Below are positions 42,646 to 52,528 of a DNA stretch of 64,000 nucleotides, piece by piece. The stretch covers positions 62,001 through 126,000 of the forward strand of contig NZ_PDUD01000010.1 in assembly GCF_002646595.1 (NCBI RefSeq), read 5' to 3'. How positions within the stretch are numbered: the first letter of the stretch is position 1; every line of letters starts with the position of its first letter. The notes beneath the pieces were generated by a model. The model saw only the letters and a program-made list of their open reading frames with translations, was not told where the DNA came from and ran no database searches. The DNA comes from Flavilitoribacter nigricans DSM 23189 = NBRC 102662 (GTDB lineage Bacteria; Bacteroidota; Bacteroidia; Chitinophagales; Saprospiraceae). Made by a program: the position numbers and the translations under genes.

Positions 42646-42677
42646 AAGGGTGCCGCAAATGTGCACCCTTTTCGTTT
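42646..42677. terminator. Terminator between the Wzy-like and antirepressor-like genes
   Basis: AAGGGTGC (42646-42653) and GCACCCTT (42663-42670) form an 8-bp stem with TTTTCGTTTT after it on the plus strand. A looser T-rich stretch follows on the minus strand, so it may serve both converging genes. Confidence 0.75.
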
Positions 42678-42685
42678 TGAGCTTA

Positions 42686-43480
42686 TCAGGCAGCGTCCGC
42701 CAGGATGGCTTCCAGTTCCCGGATCCCCCGGGGATTGATCGGCGGAGCAAAAAGTGACTGACCATTACGATCATCGAAGATCTCAATATGCAATTCCAGG
42801 GCCAGCGTTTTAGAGAGATCCCCCATACGGCGTGCGTAGGTGGCAGTTTTGCCGAGTGCCATGAAGAGGTCGATGATACCGGCCCGGATCAGTTCCAACT
42901 GATCAACGGAGGCGATCAGTTCCCGCTGATTTTTACCTTTCGGGCTCTGCCCTCTCCGGCGCAATTTATCCCGGAGTTCGGCGGCAGAATAACCGAGTAT
43001 TTTGGAGCGGTAAGTCCACCAGTTGACCGCCTGACCTTCGTTTCTTTCTTTGTACGTACGCAGATGTTCGCGTTCGCTGGCTTCCTGGCAGGACACAATG
43101 CTCATGGCCTTGGTCAGTTCCAGCAGGTGCATTAACTGATCCGTGGTGAGTTGTTCCTCTTCGTTCAGGTTGCCGTCCAGCGCAAGCATCTGTTTGGCCA
43201 CTTTCAGTTTGGCCTTACTCTTGGTGCGCAGAGCGATCATTTTCGCGAACTCCACTGACAGATAATAGTCATCGAGGATAGGATTATCCTTCACGCGACG
43301 GGGACCGTAGTCCCGCAGGCGGATAGGTTTCCGGATACCGTCTCTGAATTCATACCAGTCATTCAGCCATTTTTTCACATTGGTGAGGAAATGCTGATTT
43401 GGAAGTCCCAGGACCTGATGCAGGTTGGTTGCCGTAACAACTTTAGTACCTTTTTTGCTGACCAGAATTTGTAATTCCAT
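42686..43480 (-). CDS. Phage-antirepressor-like (AntA/AntB or KilA-N-type) DNA-binding protein
   Basis: Protein of 264 residues. The first 110 residues (TKVVTATNLHQVLGLPNQHFLTNVKKWLNDWYEF, then DYYLSVEFAKMIALRTKSKAKLKVAKQML) resemble AntA/AntB antirepressor domains: a target-recognition strand pair, then the FLT/YLSVEFAK helix. The rest is helical, with a KNQRELIASVDQLELIRAGIIDLFMALGKTA segment suggesting a dimerising part. Such domains are typical of phage regulators, but no other phage gene is nearby, so it may be domesticated or a remnant. It has a strong promoter (43507-43538), and the upstream DNA is unusually AT-rich. Confidence 0.68.
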   Translation of the reverse strand: MELQILVSKKGTKVVTATNLHQVLGLPNQHFLTNVKKWLNDWYEFRDGIRKPIRLRDYGPRRVKDNPILDDYYLSVEFAKMIALRTKSKAKLKVAKQMLALDGNLNEEEQLTTDQLMHLLELTKAMSIVSCQEASEREHLRTYKERNEGQAVNWWTYRSKILGYSAAELRDKLRRRGQSPKGKNQRELIASVDQLELIRAGIIDLFMALGKTATYARRMGDLSKTLALELHIEIFDDRNGQSLFAPPINPRGIRELEAILADAA

Positions 43481-43506
43481 ATCCTTATTATCTCTTGGTT
43501 CGATAA

Positions 43507-43538
43507 CAAATTTACATCATTTGTTTTTATTTTTCAAA
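43507..43538 (-). promoter_or_regulatory. Strong promoter of the antirepressor-like gene
   Basis: Minus-strand TAAATTTG (43514-43507) and TTTG (43538-43535) are exact boxes with a 20-bp spacer. The start near 43500 gives a leader of about 20 nt before ATG 43480. Confidence 0.75.
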
Positions 43539-44071
43539 TTCAAAACAAAAATTTTTTATTACAAAAACAACTATTTTGTTTTAATAAATCAGAATATAGC
43601 CCATAAAAATCTAATTTACAATGACTTAAATCACATCTATACTAAAAAAACCGACCGAAAAAAACATCAAAAAAAGAATAAATAAAAATTATACAATCAA
43701 AAAAGTGACAACATTTTTTTGTTTTTTGTTTGATTCCGGTACTTGTTATTGTTAATTGTATACATACGTTCGGAAAGCCTCAGTCTATTTTTTTTGAAAT
43801 ACGCTAAAATGAGGTACCTTTAGGGGCTCAATGAGCACTAGATACTTCTCTGAGAAACCTACCACCGCACAAACCTTACACTCCCCCCAAATTGATACCC
43901 ACACTATGAATGGGGCAGGACCGGTCTGTACGGGCCGGATCATATTTCTATGAACTAAACCCTTACACCTTTTCCCCATAACCATCTTTGAAAATAATTT
44001 TAGATCACCTGTCAGTCCGTTGGCTTTCAGGATGATGGTATCGAATCATAATCTCATAATTTGTCACACCT
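43539..44071. other. AT-rich gap between divergent genes
   Basis: About 530 bp with long A/T runs up to 43800, then more mixed sequence. One short frame on the minus strand (43785-43985) lacks a supported start and a recognisable product. I see no repeat or attachment site. Confidence 0.45.
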
Positions 44072-47000
44072 ATGAAAAATAGTATAACACTACTACTACT
44101 TTTATGCAGTATCGTTGGTCTGGTGCCGGAGGCTAATGGTGCGGATTACTACTGGGTCGGAGGTTCCGGCACCTGGACGGATCTCTCCCACTGGGCCTCA
44201 AGTTCCGGAGGAGCAGGCAATGCCTACATGACCGTACCCACCCAGGACGATAATGTAGTTTTTGATAACAGTTCTTTTCCCAGCGGATCCGGAGAAACTG
44301 TTGTGCTTCCGATCGGCAATGCCTACTGCCAGAATTTTGAGTGGACGATCTCGGGAAGTCGGAACCCAACTTATCTTGTATTTCCCATTAACAGTACCCT
44401 GAATGTATACGGCACCTTCTCATTAAATTCCAATGTTGAAGTTTCTTATAGTTCTACCACTTCCGCGTTTATTAAAATGCTGGGTAGCGGCCTTTCCTCA
44501 GTACCCGGCGTTTTTGGCGGCGGGAATCAACTACCCAACATTGAGTTCGATGCGGTCGGCGGAGAATGGGGAATTACCGGCGATCTCGATGTAGAAGGAA
44601 CTCTGAGAGTAACTGCCGGTACACTCGGGAGTGGAGCTACGGGTGTAAGGAGAGATATTACGGTTGGAGAATTCATCGTAGACGGTGCCGACGCCTCCGT
44701 AGATCTAAGCCGGATGGATATCATTGCTTCCACAAAATTCGAAGTGGTCGAAGCCGCTTCGATCGTCGCGCAGAATTCAGGACGACTTTCTTCCATCAGC
44801 ACGCCGCTGTTCATGGTGAGCGATCCGGATGACCTGGAATACGGCTTTCTGAGTCTGACCGGTACCGACGGTTTACTGGACGCAACCGGCCTGAGCCTGA
44901 CCTTCCTGGCTCCGGTTGACTTTTCGGCTACGGAAACCAATACCATTCTGGGAAATATTACTTACGAAGCACCAGTGACTCTTGGTAGCCCCGGAGCTAT
45001 CTATCTGTTCGAGGCCGGATCAACGCAGACTTTCGCTACTAATTCCGACCTGCTGGCGGATTCGGACTGTCTGGACTACTTCACAATCAAGTCGACCGAA
45101 ACGGGTAGCGAAGCTAATTTCAGCAAACCCAACGGAGACCCTATAGAAGTGGAACGGTTCTATATCCAGGATATCCACGCCACGGCGACGCAGTTTATCG
45201 CAGCTATCTCCTTTGATCTGGGCAATACCGACGGCTGGGACATTACCTCTCCTGCCACCATTGATCTTTACTGGATCGGAGGTTCCGGCAACTGGTCCGA
45301 CGGCAGCAACTGGTCAACCAGCTCGGGCGGTAATGCATTCAACTGTATCCCAAACATTTCCACGAACGTTATATTCGATGCAAACTCCTTCCCCGGTCAG
45401 AATGAGACGGTGACGGTAGACCTACCGGCGATCTATTTCAATAATATGACCTGGACGGATCCCGACAATGATGTGCCTACCTGGTCCATTCCCACGGGAG
45501 ACGTTCTGGTAGGTGGCTCGCTCACGCTTGCACCAAGCATGCTGGTTTCGCTGGCTTCCCCGACAACTACCGAATTCCACTTTATATCCACTGCCATGGG
45601 CAATACCATCGATGCGGCCAATGGCGGAGGTATTGGTTTCGACCTCGGCAATGTAACTTTCGAAGGAACGGGTGGTTGGACACTCAATACCGAATTGAAA
45701 GTTTCCGGAGATATTGTATTCAACAACGGTACTTTCAGCACCGGAGCCGATCACAATCTGAACGCTACGACGGTAAGTCTGGATGGTGCCTCTATTGATG
45801 TCAGCTTTAACACTTCCGAGATCTTTTCTACTACATTTGAAGTACTGGACTATGGCACTTTCGATGCCGGTATGTCCAATATTTATACCGAGCTTTTTGA
45901 TATTACACCAAGCGGTATGTCATTTCACGAAATGATCCTGCTGGGAACTGAAGGTATACTCCGGGGAGACGACATTACCTTTTTTGACGTCAAGCTGAGC
46001 TCTTCCGAAAAGTCGAGCGTGTATGGTGACCATACCTATACCAATGAACTGCAGCTCGACCAGCCGGGGATGATCGTAGAATTTGAAGCCGGTAGTACCC
46101 AGACTATTAATGATCTTATTTCACTGGGTATCGACTGTGGTGGACAAATATTCTTGCGGAGTACCGTAAGCGGAGTACAGGCCAATTTTATCAATCCGAA
46201 CCTCACGGCGATTACCGTATCTAACCTGCTGGTCCGTGATAATGCGGCTAATCAACTCGCCGGTGCACTCCCCAGCTTTATTGCCAGCAGTTCGCAGGAT
46301 CTGGGCAATAACAATGATGGATGGTCCTTCTCATCGATATCGGTCGGTGGCGATGTGACGGAATTCTTCTGGATCGGCGGTACAGGCAACTGGAATGAAG
46401 GAATGAACTGGTCCGATGTATCGGGCGGCGACCCGATCAACTGTGTACCCACGCCGAATGATAATGTGACCTTCGATGTCAACTCCTTTGACGGTACGAA
46501 TGATGTGGTTACGCTGGATGGCCCCGAGCAGTACTGCCTGCGGATGTTGTGGAAAGGTAACGCCATGGACCCCGAAAGCGTGACGGGAGGTCCGATCATG
46601 CGGCTCCCGGCGGGTAACCAACTGTATATCTACGGTGGTATGACCCTCGCCAGTCCGGATTTCATGTCTCTGGACCTCCTGGATGGAGATGCTGCTACTT
46701 TTCATTTCAATGCTACGGCGACCAACAATTTCATTATTCCCGGCGGTCAGTCTATCCCGAACCTCGAGTTTAACGGCCCCGGTGGCGGCTGGACTATTTC
46801 CGGAGCGATAAGCCCGCCCGATGATGTAGAGACAGATCCCGCGCTCGTAAAAACGATCAGCCTCCTGAATGGCAGTCTGACTATCGGAGCCAACATTTAC
46901 ATTGAAGAATTTCTGATCGATGGAGCGGATGCTGCGTTGGATATCCTGACCCCCAGCCTGACGGCAACCGATAAGTTTGATATCAACCTCATCGATCCGC

Positions 47001-48094
47001 TCAATTTTAACGCCGGAACGTCTTCCATCACTACCAATATTCTGGAGAGTGATATTGAAGGCGTGACCTTTAATCAGGTCATACTGGACAACCTTCCCGA
47101 TGATATTGACGCCAGTCCGGCAGTCAATGGCAATAACTTGATTTTCGGAACGCTGCTCCTCCAGGGTGCTAGTACTAACTTCGTCTACGGTAGTCATCAG
47201 ATCACCGAAGCGCTGCAGTTTCACGTGCAGGGCGGTTTGGCGTTTTTCTATTTTGAATCCGGTTCTACCCAGACCCTGGGCAATAATGCCATGATACTGA
47301 GAACTTCCGAAACGGAAAATGCGCCCGCATTTGTGGAGTCGACAGTTACCAGCAGCCCGGCCAGCTTTTTCAAAGCATCCGGTGCAACCTGTACGGATTA
47401 TCTCCGGATCACCGACGTCAATGCCACTACCAATAGCCCTGGTGGCGCAACCTTCGGGCTGATTCAAGGTACTTCTTCCGTAACGGACGCTACGGGTTGG
47501 ACGTTCACCGACCTGTCCTGTGTGGAATTCCTCCCCGTAGAATGCATCGACTTCGCCGCTGCCGTCAAATCGGACAACAGCGTGGAGCTCTACTGGATCA
47601 CCGCTCAGGAAATCAATAACAGTGGTTTTGAAGTACAGCGCAGCACGGACGGTCGCCGGTTTGAGGCTATCGGCTGGGTCGACGGAGCCGGCACAACTTC
47701 CGAAGCGCAGAAATATACTTTCACCGACCTCCGTACGGAAGGACTCACCGAAGCTTATTACCGGATCAAACAGATCGATTTCGACGGTACTGCGGCTTTC
47801 GCCTGCGATATTCAGGTGGTCAACTTCCGGCAGATCGGGGCCGGCCCCATGCAGGTATTCCCGAATCCTGCGGGTGAACAGATCCAGATCCGCTGGTTCG
47901 GCAAAAAGACGGGTAGCACGCTGCTGCGCCTCTTTGATCAAAGCGGTCGTCTGATACTGAACCGGGAGTGGAATACGCTGGAAGGAAACAATCAGCGAGA
48001 ACTGCCGATCGCAGAACTGCCGCGGGGTATTTACGAACTGCAACTGGTCGACACCAACGGTCAGACTCAGGGCACGCGGCTGATCAAGCAGTGA
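44072..48094 (+). CDS. Large secreted protein with three tandem modules and a T9SS sorting domain
   Basis: Exported surface protein of 1340 residues. The signal peptide ends near VPEANGA. Three modules of about 365 residues start at about 26 (YYWVGGSGTWTDLSHWASSSGG), 400 (LYWIGGSGNWSDGSNWSTSSGG) and 764 (FFWIGGTGNWNEGMNWSDVSGG). Each has a W.GG.G.W....NW opening, a P...DNV.FD.NSF step and long beta-strand stretches with Gly/Asn turns, suggesting beta-solenoid folding. A fibronectin-like part (about 1153-1250, with VELYWITAQEINNSGFEVQRS) precedes the type A T9SS domain (about 1262-1340, MQVFPNPAGEQIQI). It is probably an adhesin or outer-layer protein; there is no enzymatic motif. Confidence 0.85.
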   Translation: MKNSITLLLLLCSIVGLVPEANGADYYWVGGSGTWTDLSHWASSSGGAGNAYMTVPTQDDNVVFDNSSFPSGSGETVVLPIGNAYCQNFEWTISGSRNPTYLVFPINSTLNVYGTFSLNSNVEVSYSSTTSAFIKMLGSGLSSVPGVFGGGNQLPNIEFDAVGGEWGITGDLDVEGTLRVTAGTLGSGATGVRRDITVGEFIVDGADASVDLSRMDIIASTKFEVVEAASIVAQNSGRLSSISTPLFMVSDPDDLEYGFLSLTGTDGLLDATGLSLTFLAPVDFSATETNTILGNITYEAPVTLGSPGAIYLFEAGSTQTFATNSDLLADSDCLDYFTIKSTETGSEANFSKPNGDPIEVERFYIQDIHATATQFIAAISFDLGNTDGWDITSPATIDLYWIGGSGNWSDGSNWSTSSGGNAFNCIPNISTNVIFDANSFPGQNETVTVDLPAIYFNNMTWTDPDNDVPTWSIPTGDVLVGGSLTLAPSMLVSLASPTTTEFHFISTAMGNTIDAANGGGIGFDLGNVTFEGTGGWTLNTELKVSGDIVFNNGTFSTGADHNLNATTVSLDGASIDVSFNTSEIFSTTFEVLDYGTFDAGMSNIYTELFDITPSGMSFHEMILLGTEGILRGDDITFFDVKLSSSEKSSVYGDHTYTNELQLDQPGMIVEFEAGSTQTINDLISLGIDCGGQIFLRSTVSGVQANFINPNLTAITVSNLLVRDNAANQLAGALPSFIASSSQDLGNNNDGWSFSSISVGGDVTEFFWIGGTGNWNEGMNWSDVSGGDPINCVPTPNDNVTFDVNSFDGTNDVVTLDGPEQYCLRMLWKGNAMDPESVTGGPIMRLPAGNQLYIYGGMTLASPDFMSLDLLDGDAATFHFNATATNNFIIPGGQSIPNLEFNGPGGGWTISGAISPPDDVETDPALVKTISLLNGSLTIGANIYIEEFLIDGADAALDILTPSLTATDKFDINLIDPLNFNAGTSSITTNILESDIEGVTFNQVILDNLPDDIDASPAVNGNNLIFGTLLLQGASTNFVYGSHQITEALQFHVQGGLAFFYFESGSTQTLGNNAMILRTSETENAPAFVESTVTSSPASFFKASGATCTDYLRITDVNATTNSPGGATFGLIQGTSSVTDATGWTFTDLSCVEFLPVECIDFAAAVKSDNSVELYWITAQEINNSGFEVQRSTDGRRFEAIGWVDGAGTTSEAQKYTFTDLRTEGLTEAYYRIKQIDFDGTAAFACDIQVVNFRQIGAGPMQVFPNPAGEQIQIRWFGKKTGSTLLRLFDQSGRLILNREWNTLEGNNQRELPIAELPRGIYELQLVDTNGQTQGTRLIKQ

Positions 48095-48107
48095 TTTCAA
48101 GTGTTGA

Positions 48108-48168
48108 TGTGCTGATGTGTTAATGTGTGGATGTTGAAGTAACCTTCACACATTAACACCTCAACACA
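48108..48168. repeat. Inverted repeat at a convergent junction
   Basis: Arms of 22 bp, 48108-48129 and 48147-48168, match at 20 positions; the arms are made of TGTGTTGATG/TGTTAATGTG-like words repeated in tandem. It fills the 78-bp gap between the converging genes at 48094 and 48173 and may serve as a terminator in both directions. Confidence 0.7.
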
Positions 48169-48172
48169 TGGT

Positions 48173-49936
48173 TCATTCCGCCGGTTCCAGGAACTGCATT
48201 TCGTACAATTCTTTATACCGGCCGTTATCGATCTTAAGCAACTCTTCGTGGGGGCCGAATTCCTTAACTTCCCCCTTATCCAGCACCAAAATATTGTTGG
48301 CGTGGCGAATCGTAGACAGACGGTGAGCGATAATGATCGAGGTCCGCTTGGCGATCAAGGTCTCAATCGCAAACTGGATCACCGCCTCGGATTCCGGGTC
48401 GATGGATGAAGTAGCTTCGTCCAGAATGAGAATGTCCGGATTGAAGACCAGTGCTCTTACGAAGGAGATCAATTGCCGCTGCCCCATGGACAGGGTCGCA
48501 CCGCGTTCCATTACTTTGTAGTCATATCCTCCCGGCAGCTTATCAATAAACTGATGGGCTCCGATCATTTTTGCAGCTTCCACCACCTGTTCGCGACTGA
48601 TATCTTTATCGAGCAGTGTAATATTTTCCAGTACCGTTCCGGAGAAAAGAAAAACATCCTGCAGCACCAGCGCCACCCGCCGACGCAGACTAACTAGATC
48701 GTAATCGCGAATATCTACCCCATCGATCAGGATGCGCCCCTTCTGGATCTCATAGAACCGGTTGAGGATATTGATGATGGTCGTTTTTCCCGATCCGGTG
48801 CTGCCCACAATGGCCAGGGTCTCTCCGGGAGCGATGGAGAAGTTGATATCTTTCAGCACGTAATCTCTGGCGGTATAGGCAAACCAGACGTCCTCAAATT
48901 TCACATCGGCTTTTAGCCGGTCCGCCTGGATCGTACCGTTGTCTTCGATCTTATCCGTCCGGTCGATCACATTAAATACCCGCTCCGAAGCCACCAAGCC
49001 CATCTGCAGGGTATTGAAGCGGTCCGCCAGCATTCGGATGGGCCGGAACAACATGTTGAGGTAAATGGGAAAAGCGACCAGCGCACCCAGGGTTACTCCG
49101 TTCTCTACCAGCGAATTCTTGGCCCCCCACCAGACCATCAGCCCCAGCGAAGCGGCCGAGATGATCTCGACTACCGGATAGAAAATGGCGTAATACAGGA
49201 TAGAGTCCAGATTGGCCTGCGTGTATTCCCGGTTGATCTTTTTGAATTTGTCCATTTCCTCCCGCTCCACGTTGAAGATCTGAAGAATACGCATACCGGT
49301 GATCCGTTCCTGCAGGAAGGCATTCATCCGCGCGATCTCCGCCCGTACCCGCTGGAAGGATTTTTTCACCTTTTCCTTAAAAATATAGCTGGCAACGATC
49401 AGCAAAGGCATGGTGGTCAGACAGATCAGGGTCAGTCGCCAACTGGTAATGAACATGATCCCCAATACCACCAGAATGGTCAGGATATCGGCAATGATAG
49501 TGATCATACCCTGGGAAAAAACGTTGTTGATCGTTTCGATATCGTTGATCGTCCGGGTAGTCGAGGTTCCGATGGGCGTCTTATCGAAATAGCTCAGACG
49601 CAGACTGTTGATGTGTTTGAAGACCCGTACCCGGAGGTCGCGGATCACCGACTGGCCGAGCCAGCCGGAAGAATAAGTAAACACATACCGACAGATGGAT
49701 TCTATGATCAGCAGACCAAAGATCAACATAACGATCTTCGTCAGTCCGGGAATGTCATTGTTGAAAATGTAATCATCTACCATGACCTGGATCAGATAGG
49801 GCCGCATGGTAGCCAGAGGAGCCAGTACAACCGCAAGAATACCGGTAACAATAAATACAGCCCGGTACGGCCAGGCCAGACGCAGTACTCTACCGAGTAC
49901 ATACCAATCCAATTTGTTTTTGTCTACTTGAGCCAT
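48173..49936 (-). CDS. ABC-type exporter half-transporter (MsbA-like)
   Basis: Fused permease/ATPase of 587 residues that works as a dimer to export lipids, peptides or drugs. Six membrane helices lie within about 18-310 (VFIVTGILAVVLAPL, VMLIFGLLIIESICRYVF and others). The ATPase has Walker A GSTGSGKTT (about 375-383), a signature LSMGQRQ (about 480, where LSGGQ is usual), Walker B ILILDEATSSID (about 498-509) and a switch-region IIAHRLSTIRHA. The substrate cannot be told. It stands alone on the minus strand. Confidence 0.92.
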   Translation of the reverse strand: MAQVDKNKLDWYVLGRVLRLAWPYRAVFIVTGILAVVLAPLATMRPYLIQVMVDDYIFNNDIPGLTKIVMLIFGLLIIESICRYVFTYSSGWLGQSVIRDLRVRVFKHINSLRLSYFDKTPIGTSTTRTINDIETINNVFSQGMITIIADILTILVVLGIMFITSWRLTLICLTTMPLLIVASYIFKEKVKKSFQRVRAEIARMNAFLQERITGMRILQIFNVEREEMDKFKKINREYTQANLDSILYYAIFYPVVEIISAASLGLMVWWGAKNSLVENGVTLGALVAFPIYLNMLFRPIRMLADRFNTLQMGLVASERVFNVIDRTDKIEDNGTIQADRLKADVKFEDVWFAYTARDYVLKDINFSIAPGETLAIVGSTGSGKTTIINILNRFYEIQKGRILIDGVDIRDYDLVSLRRRVALVLQDVFLFSGTVLENITLLDKDISREQVVEAAKMIGAHQFIDKLPGGYDYKVMERGATLSMGQRQLISFVRALVFNPDILILDEATSSIDPESEAVIQFAIETLIAKRTSIIIAHRLSTIRHANNILVLDKGEVKEFGPHEELLKIDNGRYKELYEMQFLEPAE

Positions 49937-50363
49937 ATCAATGATTACCTCTTATAAAGGCATGGAAGTTAAAAAAGTTTCTTCATTCGGCAAATTCGGC
50001 AGATTCGGGTCCGATTTTTATTCATAGATAAATAAAACATATTTTTCCCTATTGCTTATATCATGCAATTCAGATCATTTATCGTATCAAAAAAAGTTAT
50101 TCATTATTGACATACAAGCTGTTAGCCGTTTTCATTTGAATTAGTTTTATTTTTACTATGTCACAAACATGCCCGTTTAAACAACTTTCTCATCCCACAT
50201 GGGCCTATATTTGAATATCTGAATCAGCTTCGCTTACTTACGAATCTTTCTATTTCTACCATACTACAGTCTATTTGTATCTGCCTTACCATCTTACTTA
50301 GAACTCGAACAACACGTCCATATTCGATTTTCTAAGCCTTTGCGGTAAAGCAGCATATAACAC
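49937..50363. other. AT-rich intergenic region
   Basis: About 430 bp without a gene. TATATTTG at 50206-50213 fits a -7 box, but no TTTG is at the right distance and ATG 50364 is 150 bp away. No terminator or repeat found. Confidence 0.4.
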
Positions 50364-52466
50364 ATGAAACAAATTTACTCCATTCCACCAGGAATGGCTG
50401 TCGTGCTATTACTGGTAGTGAGCATTTCATTTCCTCTAAAAGCACAGATCAGTCAGGAAGCTTGTCAAACCATACTCCCAAACCGAACCTATGAACAAAT
50501 GCGCCGCGAGGCACCAATTATCCACTACGAGGGGAATAAAGTTCGGGGGAGAGGGGAGGCAGCTTCCACTGATACGGTACCGGTTTTTTTCACCGTTTTT
50601 CGAAATGATGACGGCAGTTTTGCAGATCAGGCAATCGATGCAACCCTTGCCGATCAGGCCCTGGAGCACCTCAATCAGTACTTCCAGCCGATCCGTATCG
50701 TATTTGTGCGGCTGGGAGAGATCAACTACATCGACAATACGATATTTACTGATTTCAGCCGGCACCATCATCTGGCCCGTTTCTCTTACCTCAGTTCGGC
50801 CCTGAATCTCTATTCCCGGAGCGGAAGCGGTTCCTTTGCCCAGTTCCCGACTACCCTGGGTCCGACTGCGGATTATTCTCCCACTCTTTCTTCGAACGAC
50901 CGTAGCAATATGATCTCTCTCAACAGTCATCATTTTACATCTACTTCTTTCGCCCACGAGGTGGGACATAGTTACGGACTGCTTCACACCTTTGAGGGAG
51001 CCCAGGTATACAATAATCCGGCCGATCCCACTCCCGGCCTGCAGGCTACCGCTTCCGATCACCCCTACGGACAGGACGGCAATTCCAGAAGGCGGGAACT
51101 GGTGATCCGTAAGACCGATGAAGTAAAGGTCTTTTCCGTACCCAACGGCCAAACGGCCGGAGACTTCGTAGAAGATACACCGGCTTTTTGCGTGAGCACC
51201 AATACCTTTCCCGACTATTATCCCGATGTGCAGGCGAGTCAATGCGACCGTTATCCCTATGATCCGTCCCGCTGTAATGGCTGCATCGTGGTCGATTGCG
51301 ATTACCGCGGCAATTATATAGACTACAACGGAGATACGCTGGTTAATACCGAAGTCAGCATCCGCAATCTGATGTCCTATACCAACTGCCGCACGGAATT
51401 TACTCCGGGTCAGTACGAACGTATGGCATTCTACCACGAACAGGTACGCAAACAACAATACCGGGCCGACCGCCGTCTCAACTTCAGCGATACCGTGTTT
51501 TTTGCCGATTCCCGCATTCCGATGGACGACATTATTATTCAGGTCAGTCACCCCGGGAACAGTTCGTACGCTAATGCGACTACTAATTCCGCCGGGGCCT
51601 TCCAGGCTATCCTTTACGAACCTTCCGCTACGGTCCGCTTGATGAAAGCCGGCACCGCATTGGATCCCGATTATCAGTTGTCGCCCTGGGTCCAGGCCTC
51701 CGTGGAGGAGATCATCGCCCATAGCTACCACCCGGAGGACTGGCGGCAGGGCATTGATCAGGCGGATCTCGACCGTTTACAAAGACACCTTTCGGGCACG
51801 CAATTGCTCAACGGGTACCAACAACTGGCCGCCGACCTGGACGCGGACGGCCAACTGACCCAATCGGACCTGCAACTGATGGAAGCACTGACCCGGGCTG
51901 AGATCAACCGACTGGAGGCACATCCTGCTCCCTGGCAATTCCTTCCGGCCTACATCCCGGAACAATACGCGGATAATTTTCACCAGGATCCCTTCAGTAT
52001 GATAATCGACGGAGTAGCCTACCAGCATTTTGCCCCGTATACCGAAGCAGACTGGTTGTACCGGGCCGGTGACCTCCCACAGAATCAGCAAGGTTTCCGG
52101 ACGATCAAACTCGGTGATCTCGACGGAAGCAGTGTAGGGGCACCGACGGATGATACCGACGGGCCCGAAACGCCACCAACCGGCACCAAACCGGACGATA
52201 CGGTGAAGAAATTTGCCTGTTTCCCTAATCCGACTGCGGGAGACATCACGGTTGCTTTCCAGGCCACCGAAGCCGCCGAGGCGACCTTACTGGTCACCAA
52301 CCGTTTTTTCCGGGCGGCCTATCGTCAAGAGCTATACCTGGAAAAAGGCCACAATGAGATCACGGTAGACGGCACTTCGCTCGCCAGCGGCCTGCTGGTG
52401 GTGATGTTAAAGACTCCGGAAGGGATCTTTTATAAAAAGGTGATCAAGGTGAATTCCGGGAATTAG
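50364..52466 (+). CDS. Secreted metzincin-type protease with dockerin-like region and T9SS domain
   Basis: Exported metalloprotease of 700 residues. The signal peptide (MAVVLLLVVSISFPLKA) is followed by a pro-region and a catalytic domain with FAHEVGHSYGLLHTF. This gives zinc ligands His198, His202 and His208 and Glu199, the HExxHxxGxxH metzincin motif of M43 (pappalysin-like) enzymes. A Met-turn candidate lies in IRNLMSYTNCR. Residues about 460-520 hold paired dockerin-like repeats (QADLDRLQRHL and AADLDADGQLTQSDLQLMEAL), followed by FRTIKLGDLDG. A type A T9SS domain (KKFACFPNPTAGDITV to the end, about 615-700) directs surface export. Confidence 0.87.
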   Translation: MKQIYSIPPGMAVVLLLVVSISFPLKAQISQEACQTILPNRTYEQMRREAPIIHYEGNKVRGRGEAASTDTVPVFFTVFRNDDGSFADQAIDATLADQALEHLNQYFQPIRIVFVRLGEINYIDNTIFTDFSRHHHLARFSYLSSALNLYSRSGSGSFAQFPTTLGPTADYSPTLSSNDRSNMISLNSHHFTSTSFAHEVGHSYGLLHTFEGAQVYNNPADPTPGLQATASDHPYGQDGNSRRRELVIRKTDEVKVFSVPNGQTAGDFVEDTPAFCVSTNTFPDYYPDVQASQCDRYPYDPSRCNGCIVVDCDYRGNYIDYNGDTLVNTEVSIRNLMSYTNCRTEFTPGQYERMAFYHEQVRKQQYRADRRLNFSDTVFFADSRIPMDDIIIQVSHPGNSSYANATTNSAGAFQAILYEPSATVRLMKAGTALDPDYQLSPWVQASVEEIIAHSYHPEDWRQGIDQADLDRLQRHLSGTQLLNGYQQLAADLDADGQLTQSDLQLMEALTRAEINRLEAHPAPWQFLPAYIPEQYADNFHQDPFSMIIDGVAYQHFAPYTEADWLYRAGDLPQNQQGFRTIKLGDLDGSSVGAPTDDTDGPETPPTGTKPDDTVKKFACFPNPTAGDITVAFQATEAAEATLLVTNRFFRAAYRQELYLEKGHNEITVDGTSLASGLLVVMLKTPEGIFYKKVIKVNSGN

Positions 52467-52528
52467 GGAACTCCGGTTCATTCGCCCGGCTTTCCGTAGC
52501 TTTGAGGTCTCATCTAAACATCGGCACT

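Noticed and set aside
42686-44071. Prophage or integrated element around the antirepressor-like gene
   Set aside because: No integrase, structural genes, tRNA or attachment repeats lie nearby.
46331-48100. Long minus-strand frame opposite the 1340-residue surface protein
   Set aside because: Antisense to the well-supported T9SS protein; no motif, no signal, no promoter.
50436-51731. Minus-strand frame opposite the metzincin protease
   Set aside because: Antisense to an intact HExxHxxGxxH protease; translation shows no recognisable feature.
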